DNA from: Siphonodentalium dalli
Lineage: Eukaryota > Mollusca > Scaphopoda > Gadilida > Siphonodentaliidae
Assembly: GCA_032622095.1 (NCBI GenBank)
Contig: CP136064.1
Location: 276,111,614-276,175,613, forward strand
Length of the DNA: 64,000 nucleotides
Reading direction: 5' to 3'
The translations under genes and the position numbers were made by a program. The notes under the pieces are model-generated. The model was not told where the DNA came from and did not search any database. It saw nothing but the letters and a program-made list of their open reading frames with translations. Positions 1-11,355 of this stretch are shown piece after piece (the stretch's first letter is position 1; each line of letters opens with the position of its first letter).

Positions 1-1329
1 CACATTGGCAGACTAGTTTGCGAAACCTAAAATACAGTATCGATATTTTCTTACATTATTGGTCGATTTAGAGGGACACTTAACAGTATGCAACAATGTT
101 GCGCATGTTAGTTCTTGTCTACGGATCCGGTTTTCATCACAATAATCATGATTTGCTCCCATTATAATCAATTAAGAAAATTTTGTTTAGTAATTTCTTA
201 GTCACATGCAGATGGTCGTTATGATTTTTTAATGCTCATTTACTACTTTTTTTTCATGTCTTACCTTGTATATTTTTATTTTTATTGATCGTTGTAAGCG
301 CATTGAAACTAATTTCCTGTAGAATGAGTTTTAAATGTATATATAATAATAAATTCAATTTGAGTGGTGTCCGGTGGGGGAGGGGGGGGGTATTTTCCGG
401 GCACGTATTCCGGGGTGAGTGGTCGATGGGACCAACAAACAATTTTGTCCGCAATTCTTTGACTGTTTTTGCAATGCGTTTGGCTTAAAACCCCTTAGAA
501 TGTCAATATTACCATAAATACAAAATGTCACGATCAGACAAACAGTATAGCATGTAGCCCAAACTAGGGTGTTTGACATTTTATCTGAACATTTCCTGAG
601 AGAAGTAGCCGTCAATGTAGTTAATATAAAGGGCCAATACATTTATTGACCTACACGTCCTGATCCTCTGAAGGGACACAACTAGCATAATTTCATGCTC
701 ACGTCATGGGTTTTATGAAAGTATTAATTAAATTGAACATGGTACAGGGTAAACTAAAATGGATAAAGGGAAAACAAATCAACATGTTCCTTTAACATAT
801 TTTAATGATCAAACTTTCAGAAACTAGAATAAAAAACAAAAATGAAAATGTTAAACAACAGCATGGAACTCCTATTGAGACTCTTAAGCTAATTTAGGTC
901 AACCTATATCACTTACCCGCTGAATATTCAGAGAATGGGTATATCACCTTTGTCAAGAGCATCCGATCTTACCAGGAAATTGTATGTGCATACACTGCTA
1001 GGTTGTATGGCATGTTTTGCCAGATTTTCGTCGGAGAAAACGAAACTGCCCGAATCGGAACCATGCATATAAGATGAGTCCGTCCCACGGGGAACCATTG
1101 AAAAATAAAATCTATAGTTTTAACTAATGATGCTACGGAACTGTACAAGAGAATGGCATATGATCACCTCGCAAGAATCAATCCGGTATTTGAACGAAAA
1201 TGTTGCGAGCGAATGAGTGAACGTCATGTTGTAATAAGTCATTAAGGAAAGGCTACATGTATAATACATTTTGGTCGTACCAGTGCAAAGAAAATTTCTA
1301 TTGGAGGATCGGGTGAATTATTAGTTGGG
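1..1329. other. Gene-free stretch
   Basis: I see no gene here. Short open frames on both strands lack coding character. There is a G-rich run near 373-389 and otherwise AT-rich unique-looking sequence. It lies downstream of the minus-strand cysteine-rich gene. Confidence 0.6.
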
Positions 1330-1573
1330 GTATATATCACAGGTTGACACAAATTATTTCAGAATATCTCTGGGAATTTGAAGCTCCTGTAAACAAAAAA
1401 GGAAAATCGCTGCATGATTATAACCAAATAAAATTGAAGAGAAATTAACAACAAACTAAAACTAAAATAAATCTTAACATAAATGAACTAAATCTTCAAA
1501 CGGTAACAAACATTCTAACTAAAAGTTCTACAAATACACGCAGCAAGATCTGAATGTAATGTCAGGCCAGGTG
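1330..1573 (-). other. Probable 3' UTR, shared with the paralogous locus
   Basis: This A-rich stretch directly follows the stop codon of the cysteine-rich gene. It aligns by eye, with many differences, to 48030-48271 behind the paralogue, for example in the runs of AACTAAAACTAAA-like sequence and AAATCTTCAA. The duplication therefore carried the 3' flank along with the exon. I could not place a canonical minus-strand AATAAA signal, so the transcript end is unknown. Confidence 0.5.
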
Positions 1574-2826
1574 TTATCCGTTGAATCTTACGAGAGCATT
1601 TTCTGGAGTTCTACAGCTATAAGAACCGGCCTCTATCGGCGAAATTCCCAGACCGACGCCTTTACTGAAAGTGATCCCGATGAAGTCGTTACCAGGTTTC
1701 GAGTAAACGGCAGCCACAGAAAACCCCGCTTCAGTACCGGGAATATCCATTCCGTATTGCAGCATTTGCGATCGTCCTGGTATAGAGTCCAGAGACTTCC
1801 AAAATCCGAAATTCATTTCAGCGCTGATGGCAATATCAGTTTTGAATCCGTAACATAAACCGACGTAACATATGCCTTTATTTGTGTTCGCATCGAGGCC
1901 AATTCCAACCTCTGCTGAACCAGACATTCCTGCGCCAGCTCCGGCAGAATAGGAGATCGTGACAGTTTTCCACTGTTCGTTACGGAAGCAGCCAGCCAGA
2001 GTTTGTACGGTCACCAGCTTTGACCTCATTCGCTGGTATAGAACATTACACCCCGCTGCTGTAAATGAACTGATTCCACTGAATGAGCTTATAAGCGGAC
2101 CGCATAAGCCGCCTAAACTAGCACATCTTGGTGGAGTGAAGCAGTTTATTACCTTACCGATGCCTCTGCCGTATGTTTGCTTCAGACACTGGGTGGCCGT
2201 GTCCGTTGTAGCACCAGCGCATGACGCCCAACACAGGAACAATACACCGTTATATCCAGATCGACATCGTGGGTAGCATAGGAATCCAGTCTGCTCCTCA
2301 TTAGACCCACACACCATAGCGGATCCAACACCTCTACCGTGCGTTCTTTTGGTGAAGACATGGGGGTTTCTTCTGCACGTACACCCGTCGTTACTGTAAC
2401 CGGAATTGCAACGTCGACCACAGTTGCTTCCCCATCCGCATGGATTGTACCAAGGACAACCGCCAGTGTTTCTGCGATATACATGAGCGTTTTTTCTGCA
2501 CAAAGCTACGTCGTCATGGTAACCGGATGGGCAGCGTTGCCAGCAGACTGGTCCCACACCGTACATACCACTTGGACATCTTCTGTAGCAGATCAGACCG
2601 TTTTTCTCTCTACCGCTAGGGCAGTGTCGCAGGGTGTTACCGACTCCTCGGCCATAAGTTCTCTTGGTGCATACTACGCCGATGTCGACTGTGTTTGCGG
2701 GGCAGTTACTCAAACATACCGGACCGACGCCACTGTAGCCTGATCGACAGTTCCTGTAGCAGAGAAGGCCACTCAGGTCGGGGTAGTCACCATAGCATAG
2801 TCTGTTCCTCGATCTAACAACCGCCG
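1574..2826 (-). CDS. Secreted cysteine-rich repeat protein, main exon (copy 1)
   Basis: This is the large 3' coding exon of a minus-strand gene. The frame is open from a splice acceptor (CATTTATAG, intron ending at 2827) to a TAA at 1574-1576, 1,253 nt. With the signal-peptide exon at 9149-9185 the protein is 429 residues. From about residue 20 to 250 it is a chain of cysteine modules of the type GVGPVCWQRCPSGY, with spacers such as TKRTYGRGVG. Residues about 290-429 form a Gly- and aromatic-rich domain with few cysteines, with motifs IGLDANTNKG, EMNFGFWKSLDSIPG and DIPGTEAGF, and alternating hydrophobics suggesting beta strands. Similar cysteine modules occur in uncharacterised secreted proteins of many invertebrates; I know no function. 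Secretion and disulfide bonding are inferred. No frameshift or stop is present. No ATG lies upstream in the exon, so the start must come from another exon. Confidence 0.82.
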
Positions 2827-3380
2827 CTATAAATGAAAATACAAATAGTTACTGACTGAATGTTTGAAGAAACATTAGGTCTGGGATGTCACATTTATAT
2901 CTATCAAATATTAAAATAATGATAGTAGTTACACATGTCTAATGCCAATGGGCGAATCTAGTCGAGAGATAACCCAAATTCAAAACATTTTAATGTACGA
3001 GAACCTGTTACGACTAGTATTTAATAAGGAGTTCGTACATATTGTTCCATGTACAGTATTAAAATAATAATTTTCATGACTGACATATTTAACTAGAAGC
3101 CATCATCCATCGATGAATCTGGAGTTTATTTTTACATAATATCATGCAAATGTTTGATGGCAGATGTGAGCTTTTCTTGTTTTTAAAACAAATATTTCTG
3201 AAGCCGGTGCAAGATAATTTGTCACGAAACTGGTTTCTTGAGGTATATATGCCATCGCGAAGACCATATCATACATATCTTATGATACAAATAGGCAAGA
3301 TGAATTTGATAATAACTCTTGAATGGAATTTCGTAAGGGAATGGGAGGTTTTAACAACGCTCGTGGTACAGCTTGGGTAA

Positions 3381-3436
3381 CGGAGGAGACCGTTCAGTGT
3401 AGTCATCGTAGCATATTGTTTCTTCGATTTAACAAC
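3381..3436 (-). pseudogene. Decayed copy of the exon 5' end
   Basis: The minus strand resembles the first codons of the big exon about 600 bp away (VVRS-type start, then CYDDY-like). It has single-base losses that shift the frame and a changed acceptor region (TTGGCAG in place of TTTATAG). The intron side (AAATGAAAATA) is conserved too. An equivalent copy lies at the same relative place upstream of the paralogue (50060-50164), so the internal duplication predates the locus duplication. Confidence 0.6.
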
Positions 3437-3519
3437 TGCCAATATAAATGAAAATATACTTTCCGAAAGCCAGAATTACAAGTATCCAGACACAATAAGC
3501 AGGTTGTGGTCTGCAAGTT

Positions 3520-3690
3520 CCCATTCAAACGTCTACCCGAGAGCATGCACGGCCCATTCAAACGGCTACCCGAGAGCATACACGGCCCATTCAAACAGCT
3601 ACCCGAGCGCACGCACGTGTGGCCCATTCAAATGGCTACCTGAGCGCATACACGGCCCATTCAAGCGGCTACCCGAGAGCACGTTAAGTT
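3520..3690. repeat. 33-bp minisatellite, about 5 units
   Basis: Five imperfect head-to-tail units begin CCCATTCAAACGGCTACC and continue with GAGAGCATACACGG. The third unit is a few bases longer. Open frames on both strands here are products of the repeat, with Pro-, Arg- and Asn-rich content, and are not genes. Confidence 0.85.
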
Positions 3691-3699
3691 TCAAACCTA

Positions 3700-5719
3700 A
3701 AAATATGTACACTGTAGGAACGGTTACATTGGAAATCGTTATATTGCCGATTTGTGATTGTTCTTGACTGATTTGTGACGGATCCTTATGATCCAAAACT
3801 ATACATTTTCGCGAGTTTTTGACAGTTAAAACGAAATTTTTGAGCCATCAAGGTGATAATTCGATTAGATGTTCCATTCCCCTCATAACCTATGGTCCCA
3901 AATAACGTAAACATAATGAAAATCCTATTGTGCGAGTAATAACGACGAAAACTGCGAATTGTGATATCTCGATAGGTTCTCTCCCGATCGAGTCGGTTCT
4001 CTCCCAATTTAATCGGTTTTGTCCGGGAAATACGATGACTTATTTGGAAGGATACGTGAAACTAATCCAAGTGAACACAACGAAATATCAATAATGTTGA
4101 ATTTACACCACTTATGATCAATTTCGGTGAGTTACACTGCCTTCTTATATATAATTATGTGTCAACAGAATCGTTCACTTTATTGTGACGCAAAAGCATG
4201 CAATTTGGCACGCATGGTCAATGTGAACTGCAAAGACTGATTTTTTCCCCCCAAGAAACCAATCATAATGGTCGACGGATTCAAAATGGTCGCCACTTTT
4301 TTTCAATATGGGCGCCACTTTTTTCTCTCAAAAAGTCGCATATTTCAGCGTGTATTAAACTTATACGAACCAGGTGACTTTCATTCCTTATTCGAAAATG
4401 GTCGCCGCCCATGCAGAACGATTCATATAGGTGACCCATGCCATTTCTCGGTTCCTTTATATATTAAAGTCAAACAAACGGGTGCTGTAAGTTGCCCCCC
4501 CCCAAATACGACTTAAATAGTCACCACAAACACCACCCGATCCAAAATTGGCGGTCAACTGAATTTGGATCTGGGGGGGGGGGGGGTTGTCATTTCACAT
4601 TGAGGCAGTATGAACGATAAAGTGAGTCCGAGTCGATTTAGCCAGTCCGTGTACCGGTATATAGTTTGTAAATAAGTTCGTTTTAACTCTATTTTGGGCT
4701 TACTTCTGCAATTTGGGTCATTTATATAAATGCTTCATATACAAATAGGCAGCTAAGCATATAAGAGCGTATTAACATTTCACTTGATGATATTTTGGAT
4801 GGTTCGAGCGAAATGAAAACTATTTAATAAAATTAAATAAATACACATAAAATATGGTCTATTCCTTATATGTTGGTGCACAACCCCATGACAAAACATC
4901 ACAAATTAATGTAAAAAGATTATGTGCCTATTGCTTGCTTGTTTTATTTGTTCAGTCGTTCCTTGTTTACGTATTATAGTTTTTTTGTTATTAAATAACA
5001 TTTTATATTTTAATTTGATTTATTTCATTATTTATCCTATCGGATCAAAATGGTTGGAAACTAAAAATTGTAATCAGAAAAATCAGTTACATTTTACTAA
5101 AGTAATTGTAATCTTAATCAATTACATTTGAAAAAAATGTAATCAATAATCGTAATCATGTAAATGAAAAGTAATTGTAATCGTAATCGATTACTTTGGC
5201 ATGTAATCGCCCCAAACCTGGCTAGAAATGAACACATATCCACCTGGAACTTTCAACCACATACCTTCATTTATCAATTAAAGTCACTTGGTGGTTTGCG
5301 CTCCAAAATACGCGTAATAAAGTAGCTTTTTAAGTCCCCCCCCCGATATAAAAATAGCTCGATTAACACTTGAAACACCTGTCTACGAGCAGTATAATAA
5401 TGTTACAGAAAGACACATGAGTCATGAAAAATACAACTTTGAACCAGATGTTTGGATTCCAAACAAAACAGCCATTTGCACGACATGGAACAGAAAAGAG
5501 AGTTCCGTGTTAAAGTCTATTCTTGATATTGTAGAAATATTGAGAGCCTTCGTTTCACTTCTGTACGAAAAATTGTAAACAGCTGGAAAGGGGCTCTGAC
5601 CACAGTTTGTATTTCTCAGAGCATATGAGGCCGGTATATATGCTTATCAACATACCTTGTATCTTAGAATCTTAGAAATTACTCAGACCAAATTTGGAGC
5701 TCGAATGAGCCATGTCCAT
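3700..5719. other. Gene-free intronic stretch
   Basis: No coding signal is seen. It contains a 14-G homopolymer at 4573-4586, C runs near 4495 and 5337, and a local GTAATTGTAATC-like repetition at 5099-5210 that reads like the end of an old transposable element. Nothing else is supported. Confidence 0.55.
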
Positions 5720-6064
5720 TTAAATTAACAGAATATCATGACAGTAGATGTCTAATTTTATTGGTTCAATTATGCGGGCGTGCACGATTATATATGATCG
5801 TATACCCAACATGACTCTCACCATGTTGTATCGGCCACTCGAAGTGAAGGTAATGCCACCTAATCTTCTGTTATAATAGGTAGCTATACTCTTATTTCTT
5901 AGTACACTTGTTGGATTATGTAGGTAACATCCGCTGCAACCATTATCGGATTTAAAACGTTTGTTACACACAACTACATGATCCCAAAGTGCAGAAATCG
6001 TTCGAATAAATGTCATGAAAAGAACCGTCACAGCGGTGATTACCTTGAAATAGAACCGTAACAC
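5720..6064 (-). CDS. Possible small secreted protein or exon, unknown
   Basis: This is a 114-residue open frame on the minus strand starting at an ATG. The first 25 residues (MLRFYFKVITAVTVLFMTF and so on) look like a signal peptide or signal anchor, followed by a short segment with three cysteines (VVVCNKRFKSDNGCSGC). The rest has no recognisable domain. It lies inside the long intron of the cysteine-rich gene on the same strand. There is no second copy for comparison and no clear splice site, so chance is a real alternative. Confidence 0.2.
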   Translation of the reverse strand: MLRFYFKVITAVTVLFMTFIRTISALWDHVVVCNKRFKSDNGCSGCYLHNPTSVLRNKSIATYYNRRLGGITFTSSGRYNMVRVMLGIRSYIIVHARIIEPIKLDIYCHDILLI

Positions 6065-6577
6065 TCATAAGTTATGATTAGGAGGCTAATGCTCCAAATT
6101 ATCGACACGCATCGGGATATTTCCTCAGCTATTTTAAGAATAACACAGGTACAATTTATATTCAGTGTTAGTCTTCAGAATGCGTTTCACAGTCGGTATG
6201 CCACCGAAAACAAAGAAATTACGTTTACATGGCTTGATTTTCAGCGATTACATGTTGATAATTACACGTTAACTCGCTATATCCGAGTTAATTGTGATCT
6301 ACAGTTCAGGTTTCGGTAAAACGGCAATTATGCAGCCTCTGTTCGTTCAAGAAAGTTTAATGTATTTAACATATATATAATTATGCCTGATTTTGTCCCG
6401 AAAATGATAATTTTTAATCATAAGGAACCGTAACAAATCAGTCAAGAACCACCACAATACCGGCGATAGAACGACTTCCGATGTAACAGTTCCTACACAG
6501 TGAATTTGTATCACAATTTAAATAAATATTTATTGATAATATTTGACTAGTATGATATTTATTGTGTCAGTCGAGCG

Positions 6578-6634
6578 CACCTAATGTTTTTACACACCTA
6601 ATGTTTTTACACACCTAATGTTTTTACACAATGT
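6578..6634. repeat. 17-bp tandem repeat, 3 copies
   Basis: The unit CACACCTAATGTTTTTA is present three times head to tail, followed by a partial ACACAATGTTTT. It is a short local expansion with no coding content. Confidence 0.85.
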
Positions 6635-8003
6635 TTTGAGCGACGCGATCATCGTACTTACGTCTGTATACAAAGGGCAGAATGTCGTTGTGAAGACAAT
6701 TGAGCAATTTAAGACCATTCAATTGAACCAGAGAGGCCGGCGTTTGCATTTATTAATCGATATTATTGAGGTTCACTAAATTTACGTCAGCCGTTTGAAC
6801 GAGCACTTGTTCACAAATTGCATATACATTTAACTAGCCAGCTATATCAACATGTACTGTAATGCGCGTTACCATTGACAACGAAAGCAACCAGACTCGC
6901 GTGATCTATACGCGAGAGAGCGATTGGAGGGGGTGTATTAGTAAAAAATTTGCAAGAATATATGCCATTTTTCTGTATCTGGCATTTTCGGGACTCACCA
7001 GCCCCAAACATTTTATTTTTTACTTCAATTTTTTTTACACCCACCCCAAATTTCGGTCTAAAACCGCATAAAATCCTACCAATATCACTCATTTGACTGG
7101 GAAAGTATCTTTAGTTCAAATGACAGTTTAACCAGTTTCAGAAGCTGTTTTAATTTTATATTTGTTTAATAGTCAAATATGAAGAATTCGACACTGCTAA
7201 ATGGACAATCTAATGCATCGATGCATGGACAAATACAGCAACTCGCCAGAAGCCGATCCGCACACACAAAACACAAGTATAACTTACTGTATAGGGTATA
7301 CGCATCCAATTTTTCTAAAAAGAATTAATTTCCTCAGCATATGTCGTGCATATCCAGTGAAATATATTTCCCCTTGCAAGCCATCACATGAGCCAAACAT
7401 GCGTTTTTGGCTACAATACACGTTAAGCCGATAACATCTCAGGACAGTGAACTCAAAATTCACTTTCGAGTCTCGGTTGACATTAAAAGCACGCTGGTCA
7501 TACTATAATACCCGCTGCATGCGGGCAAATATTGCGTAAATCCCGTTGAAGAATACTTGTATGGTTATTTTGGAGGGAAATTTTGTTACTAGAGACCGTT
7601 CGTATCCTCACGTTTACGATTACGGATAGCTGGTTTTCGAGACGTTTCGGCACCTGGGTTGTCGGCACTTGGTTGTTTCGCCCATTCGAGTGTATTTTGG
7701 ACTAATCGGTGGCTCAAATAAATTGATTGCATATATTCTGTGGAGTATAAAAGGAGATGGTGCCCATAAATCACCGGATTTGAAAGTCCAGTCCCCCTTT
7801 AACCAGGTTAATATAAAATACGATGTACATAGTGATATTGTAATACCAGTCTAGTATTCACATTGTGCGAAGACAAAATTTTAGCAAAACTAGGTTTAGT
7901 ATTTTTCGATTTAAATCACGTTTCTAATATGATTCATCTTAAAAGCTTATTATTTTTGACAATATATTTCGGAGGTGAAGGTGATTTGATTGTTAACTCG
8001 TTT
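6635..8003. other. Gene-free intronic stretch
   Basis: No gene is recognised. A pyrimidine-rich segment at 7017-7050 (TTTTTTTTACACCCACCCC) resembles 36833-36910, suggesting an old dispersed element. Confidence 0.5.
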
Positions 8004-8076
8004 AGGACGGGAAACGGATATATCCGTTTCCCAAAACATTACCTACAGGACGGGAAACGGATATATCCGTTTCCCA
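8004..8076. repeat. Twin 24-bp perfect palindromes
   Basis: Two identical 24-bp perfect palindromes occupy 8009-8032 and 8052-8075, each with half-site GGGAAACGGATA. They lie in a 43-bp direct repeat that also includes the AGGAC prefix. Each could form a 12-bp-stem cruciform or a symmetric protein-binding site. Confidence 0.9.
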
Positions 8077-8370
8077 CTTCATGCACTTGTTATCAGCGAA
8101 TGAATCTTTTATAATTAAATGTTTTATGCATAGTATCATGTATTCAATATAGGCCGATCACTCAGTGAGGGGTCCATGAAGATGTAACCTATATTTGGCG
8201 TCACGTGGGGGTCGCGTGCCGTGATTCGTGACGTCATTGTTCCAAAATGGCGGCGCCCAGTAGCTCCTAAGCCGTAGACGCGTAGACAATTTTTTCGGTT
8301 GTCAATCAACATGGCAGGTGAATCTTGACCTCTTCAGCAGAAGGAACAAGAAGCGAGAGCAATTTAAGTA

Positions 8371-9060
8371 TATTCCTGGATCCAATTTTTTGGAAATTAA
8401 TTACATTTGATTAAAAATGTCGCACGCAGACATCTCATATAGCGAAATTACAGCCCCCAAACGCATAATTTTCCGAAAATCGGTTGCCATGTCAACCAGT
8501 CGCAGTTTGGTGGTATCTACCCAAACAAAATTTTTGGAAGATTTATAGATCACGGATGATCACCCATATATTATCAGCTGTCACGTGGAGAATTTTGTCA
8601 TGGCAAATGGTCTGACCCAGCATTAAATTAACGCATATATACAGTGCTATAAAATGATATGAAAGTAAGCATTTTAACGTTAGAAAACGGGGGTTTGGCG
8701 GCCATTTTGAATGGCGCCCTCTGTCGGTGATGGGTGATTTTTTAGCAAGGCTAGTTCCAGATGTTGGCAAAATATTCCTGGATCATTTAACTTTGGAAAT
8801 AATTTATATTTGATTCAAAATGTCGCAAAGGTATCGTCATAATTATAGCGAAATTACAGCCCCAAACGCATACATTTCCGAAAATATGTTGCTATGGTAA
8901 CCGGTCGCAATTTGGTGGTATCTACCAAAAATTTCTAGACTACGGATGATCACTCATATTGTATGAGTTGTCACGCGGAGAATTCTGCCATGGCAAATGG
9001 TCTGACCCAACTTGGAATAAACGCATAAATTGCTATAAAATTATATAAAAGTGAGCATTT
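8371..9060. repeat. Diverged 300-bp direct repeat
   Basis: Segment 8371-8674 is repeated at 8773-9060 with substitutions and small indels. Shared landmarks are TATTCCTGGATC, TATAGCGAAATTACAGCCCC, CGGATGATCAC and GGCAAATGGTCTGACCCA. The 98-bp spacer contains GGCGGCCATTTTGAATGGCG. The second copy ends about 90 bp from the signal-peptide exon donor, so this tandem pair lies just inside the intron. Confidence 0.85.
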
Positions 9061-9148
9061 CTGCAAACAATCTCGTCTCTGAGTAATGTTTTCTCAAAAG
9101 AATCAAGTCCCAAACGAGTTAAAACAAAGCTAATTGTAAAGTACTTAC

Positions 9149-9213
9149 CGAGTGCGACGAGACCGAAGAGTGTTAGGAATATCATTCCCAGGTTTTAACA
9201 GATATTTGTTAGC
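9149..9213 (-). CDS. Signal-peptide exon of the cysteine-rich gene
   Basis: On the minus strand a polypyrimidine acceptor (TTTATCTTTTGTAG) ends at 9214. It is followed by 28 nt of leader, an ATG at 9185-9183, 12 codons (MIFLTLFGLVAL) and a consensus donor GTAAGT at 9148-9143. The 37 coding nucleotides end with the first base of a codon. The big exon at 2826 starts with the two bases that complete it as GCG. The joined start is therefore a hydrophobic signal peptide running into AAVVRSRN without a break. The acceptor before the leader implies at least one more 5' UTR exon upstream. The exon is only 65 nt, so a chance arrangement is possible, but the phase match, donor, acceptor and signal peptide together are strong. 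The intron would be 6,322 bp. Confidence 0.7.
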
Positions 9214-11138
9214 CTACAAAAGATAAAATAGAGAAATAAAAATTGAGATATATTGGTACAGTCATGTGACATATTGAACTATGAATAGTTACGCGCGACT
9301 ATGTTTTTCATTAAAAGTAACAGACTGTCGTCACGCAATCGGAATAACATTTTGAACACGCATTCAATCTAAAACTGCATGGCGTATTGTTGCATATCCG
9401 TAAATCAATCAAAATTTACCTTCACATAGATCGCCATCAAATGGCTCTCAAAACGTAAACCATTGACAGTAAGATTTAGAAATCCGCATATATTTGTGCG
9501 TAAACATCGGAGTACCCACATCTACTGTCTTTGTTATCTCGATGAATTAGGATGAAGGGGGTGGGGGGGGATAAATAATAAGATATGTTCACACAATTAA
9601 ATAAACGGCTCAAGTAACCACCCCATCCGCCAAATATTAGTAATCACCCCCCCCCCCTGATATTTCAAGTTTTTCGACAAGGACAGTAAATGGTGTGACA
9701 ATGCATTGCTATTCCACGGAGAATTGGAAGCCATATTTTCAATAATTATAATGAGATTTCAGTGCTTCAAAGTCTTGTCTAACACTTTCATTGCAATGGC
9801 ATGCGGTTAAATTCAGAGTTAATTTTACGTGGCATGGAGCGACAAGCATCACTTAAGTTGTTATTGGTGTGCATTTTAAATGAGTTTTGCACCCTCATAA
9901 CGTGTTTGTGACTAACTGAGCACCACCTCCATACATATGTTCCTCACTCAACCATTCAAATACTCTGGGAGTCGGGAGTCAACATTCCCTCAAATCATCA
10001 GTCTCACGATAACGATCATACATTAACCAATGCAACATAATCACACACCATGTGCATTCACATTTAGCTTCCTTAAGAATCAGTACAAATCGCAATAACT
10101 CAAGTCGACACTTCATAAAAAGCGATGAACACCTACGTCACTCGAAGCGACCGTGTGCACGTGCTCGATGCGTGGTGTCCACTTCAAGCTACGTGTTATT
10201 ATTGGGAGACTTAAATTTGAACAATATATGCTACTTTTTTGAAAAAGTTGTTCAAATTATTAATATTGTAATATGAGCATACGTAAACGTAATTTGCGCC
10301 CGATTCACCGCTTGTTACTGTTCATGGGATTATCGGATTAGAATGAATTGATGATATACCCTAATGGGGCACAAGAAAATAATATATACAATGTATGTAA
10401 ATAATCACATATAATGTAAATGTGGTTGTTTAGCCCGTCCGTGTAAAACGAGTCGAGTCTCAGCTGTCTGGCCATCGACGCAGTCCTGTCTGGCATTTTG
10501 CGCGCCGATGTAGGTTGTGACGTCATGATGTACGTCTTGATGTCATGACGCCTTTACTGGTTTCCCAAGACGCAATCTTAAAAGGATTCTGCGATCTTTC
10601 AATCGGAACTTATAGTTTCCGTTTGTCGGCCTTGAACTTTGAGAATATTTCTTCAATCTTTTAGGCGGAAATACCGTTAGAAAATGGAAGATCAAATCTA
10701 AACGGCCAGTAAGGCAAATATAATCCTCTTTCGGGGAAAATATTTTTAATAATTTTATAAAATATGTAAACAAAACTTTTTAATGCAATTTCAGTTTTTG
10801 TTAACCAGGGCTTTGGTTTAATTTACATTAATTTTTTTTAAATATCTTTGGCTTTAGGAGCATGATGTTCCTATGTATGATGATGTATAGCTAACATTTA
10901 CCGGAAAAAGTATTTTTATTTTTGCCCTGGAGCATTTTGCCCAATTACACATTTCGAGGTGAAATTAATCAATACAAAATGGTGACCGTCGCCCAAAATA
11001 ATATTTGGACTCGGCTGACCCTTGAGTTATGAATAAATTATCCTATTTTAGGTAAGTTCAATCTATTTTTAGAGTGGGCCGAAAAAGTCGATTAGTATAT
11101 CTCATATTCGTATACGTATACCCTAGGTCGCTTCGCTT
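9214..11138. other. Gene-free stretch upstream of the signal exon
   Basis: A 5' UTR exon and promoter of the minus-strand cysteine-rich gene are expected here or further on, but I cannot place them. G and C runs occur at about 9557-9570 and 9647-9658. Nothing else is supported. Confidence 0.45.
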
Positions 11139-11155
11139 CCGCGGCTTCGCCGCGG
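11139..11155. other. GC-rich hairpin
   Basis: CCGCGG at 11139-11144 and again at 11150-11155 encloses a CTTCG loop, within a locally GC-rich patch in AT-rich surroundings. The stem is perfect but only 6 bp. No partner gene is identified. Confidence 0.5.
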
Positions 11156-11197
11156 GAGAGCGGGCGCTATTAAATGTACTGGTATACGATTTTTATT

Positions 11198-11355
11198 TGA
11201 TTATAAGAAATGACTTGCAGATCGATTGGGGTCATTGGTTTTGACTGGCAGACTAATTAAACAATGTTCTGTGATCGGGATTTACACACTTTAATTATTC
11301 TGCCGGTCAAAATCCAATGAACCCCAATCGATGTGCAAGTCATTTGTTATAATCA
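11198..11355. mobile_element. Foldback element (158 bp)
   Basis: An imperfect inverted repeat starts TGATTATAAGAAATGACTTG and ends with the mirror TTATAATCA. The arms are about 55-60 bp around a short centre. The shared core is ATCGATTGGGGT against ACCCCAATCGAT. No coding content; best read as a MITE or foldback relic. Confidence 0.75.

Larger units (their letters stand above)
2827..9148 (-). other. Intron 1 of the cysteine-rich gene
   Basis: This is the interval between the inferred donor at 9148 and the acceptor at 2827. It contains a decayed copy of the exon 5' end, a 33-bp minisatellite, a 17-bp triplet repeat, twin palindromes and a 300-bp direct repeat, listed separately. The part next to the acceptor (2827-3380) aligns to 49525-50045 at the paralogue, so it belongs to the duplicated block. 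No complete gene was recognised within it. Confidence 0.55.

Noticed and set aside
1559-2743. Plus-strand genes opposite the cysteine-rich exon
   Set aside because: They are shadow frames of the minus-strand coding exon; the same holds at 48383-49515.
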